Source: Commensalibacter papalotli
GTDB taxonomy: Bacteria; Pseudomonadota; Alphaproteobacteria; Acetobacterales; Acetobacteraceae
DNA length: 64,000 nucleotides
Assembly: GCF_947179115.1 (NCBI RefSeq)
Contig: NZ_CAMXCI010000001.1
Coordinates: forward strand, 992,001-1,056,000
Direction of reading: 5' to 3'
In this document: piece after piece, positions 63,803 through 64,000 of the stretch
How the letters are laid out: each line of letters opens with the position of its first letter
Numbering within the stretch: position 1 is the first letter of the stretch
Made by a program: the position numbers and the translations under genes
The notes under the pieces: model-generated
Told to the model about the DNA's origin: nothing
Databases searched by the model: none
Seen by the model: only the letters and a program-made list of their open reading frames with translations

Positions 63803-64000
63803 CTAGCCCCGCTTTGCTTTCTTATCTGCAGCATGCCCATTGTAAGTACGTGTAGGAGAAAATTCACCAAATTTGTGACCTACCATATTTTCACTTACTT
63901 GCACTGGCAAAAATTTGTGACCATTGTAAACACCGAAAACCAAACCAACAAATTGTGGTAAAATGGTTGAACGGCGTGACCAAATCTTAATCACATCATT
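63803..64000 (-). CDS. rpsS: Ribosomal protein S19 (partial, N-terminus outside window)
   Basis: The last 65 codons of S19 (IKIWSRRSTILPQFVGLVFG; VGHKFGEFSPTRTYNGHA). The frame stays open to the window edge (codons for Asn-Asp precede the GTG at 63994, which is internal), so the real start lies beyond 64000. S19 forms a head complex with S13. Confidence 0.96.
   Translation of the reverse strand, partial: NDVIKIWSRRSTILPQFVGLVFGVYNGHKFLPVQVSENMVGHKFGEFSPTRTYNGHAADKKAKRG

Noticed and set aside
63803..63994. Complete 63-residue rpsS starting at GTG 63994
   Set aside because: S19 is about 92 residues and the frame is open to the window edge, so the GTG is an internal Val codon.

Overview
The window is AT-rich chromosomal DNA from an alphaproteobacterium. 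It most likely belongs to an AT-rich, host-associated acetic acid bacterium (Acetobacteraceae), with Commensalibacter as my best guess. This rests on an alphaproteobacterial CcrM (GANTC) methyltransferase, RpoD, SecY, Adk and ribosomal proteins of alphaproteobacterial type, a NodT-type outer-membrane lipoprotein, the gpmI-envC-ctpA-rppH block, and a CarA with an extra N-terminal helix-turn-helix-like segment. The genus is inference. I saw no transposase, integrase, prophage, CRISPR array, tRNA or rRNA gene.

Layout. 1-5.6 kb (minus): partial rpsF, a GNAT acetyltransferase, rpoD with its terminator, dnaG and a YqeY/GatB-like gene. 5.7-10.4 kb (plus): carA-carB, closed by a perfect 13-bp hairpin. 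10.5-12.7 kb: a phenolic acid decarboxylase facing a DUF1176-ubiC pair. 12.9-14.6 kb: greA-ilvA. 14.6-18.5 kb (minus): two small unknown proteins and the NADH nitrite reductase nirBD. 18.7-20.3 kb: an MFS transporter facing msrB. 20.9-25.9 kb (plus): gpmI, an EnvC-like murein hydrolase activator whose normal start codon is missing, ctpA and rppH. 26-31.8 kb (minus): EmrB/EmrA-type efflux pair, a lipid-A-type ABC exporter and CCA-adding enzyme. 32-39.5 kb (plus): tightly overlapping moxR, DUF58, DUF4159 and VWA/GATase-like genes plus a small exported ankyrin-like protein. 39.5-41.8 kb (minus): rnhB-ccrM and a YqjD-like protein with 11-residue repeats. 42-51.3 kb (plus): an MdtABC-type RND pump with its outer-membrane channel. 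51.3-52.5 kb: an MFS transporter. 52.6-64 kb (minus): the S10/spc/alpha ribosomal cluster from rpsS (cut by the window edge) to rplQ.

The window joins core information processing (transcription, replication primer synthesis, translation, protein export), pyrimidine/arginine precursor supply, envelope maintenance (EnvC, CtpA, MoxR cluster, MsbA-like exporter) and a heavy multidrug-efflux load. PadC together with the pumps suggests exposure to plant phenolics and antimicrobials.

The points most worth checking are: the EnvC-like gene, which lacks an ATG unless one T is restored in a T run; RNase HII with the near-invariant GRG motif changed to GVG; the HTH-like domain fused to CarA; a terminator-like hairpin with a candidate promoter between rplO and secY; a strong promoter upstream of rpsM whose -35 element overlaps a CcrM site; and the four-gene MoxR/VWA envelope operon.
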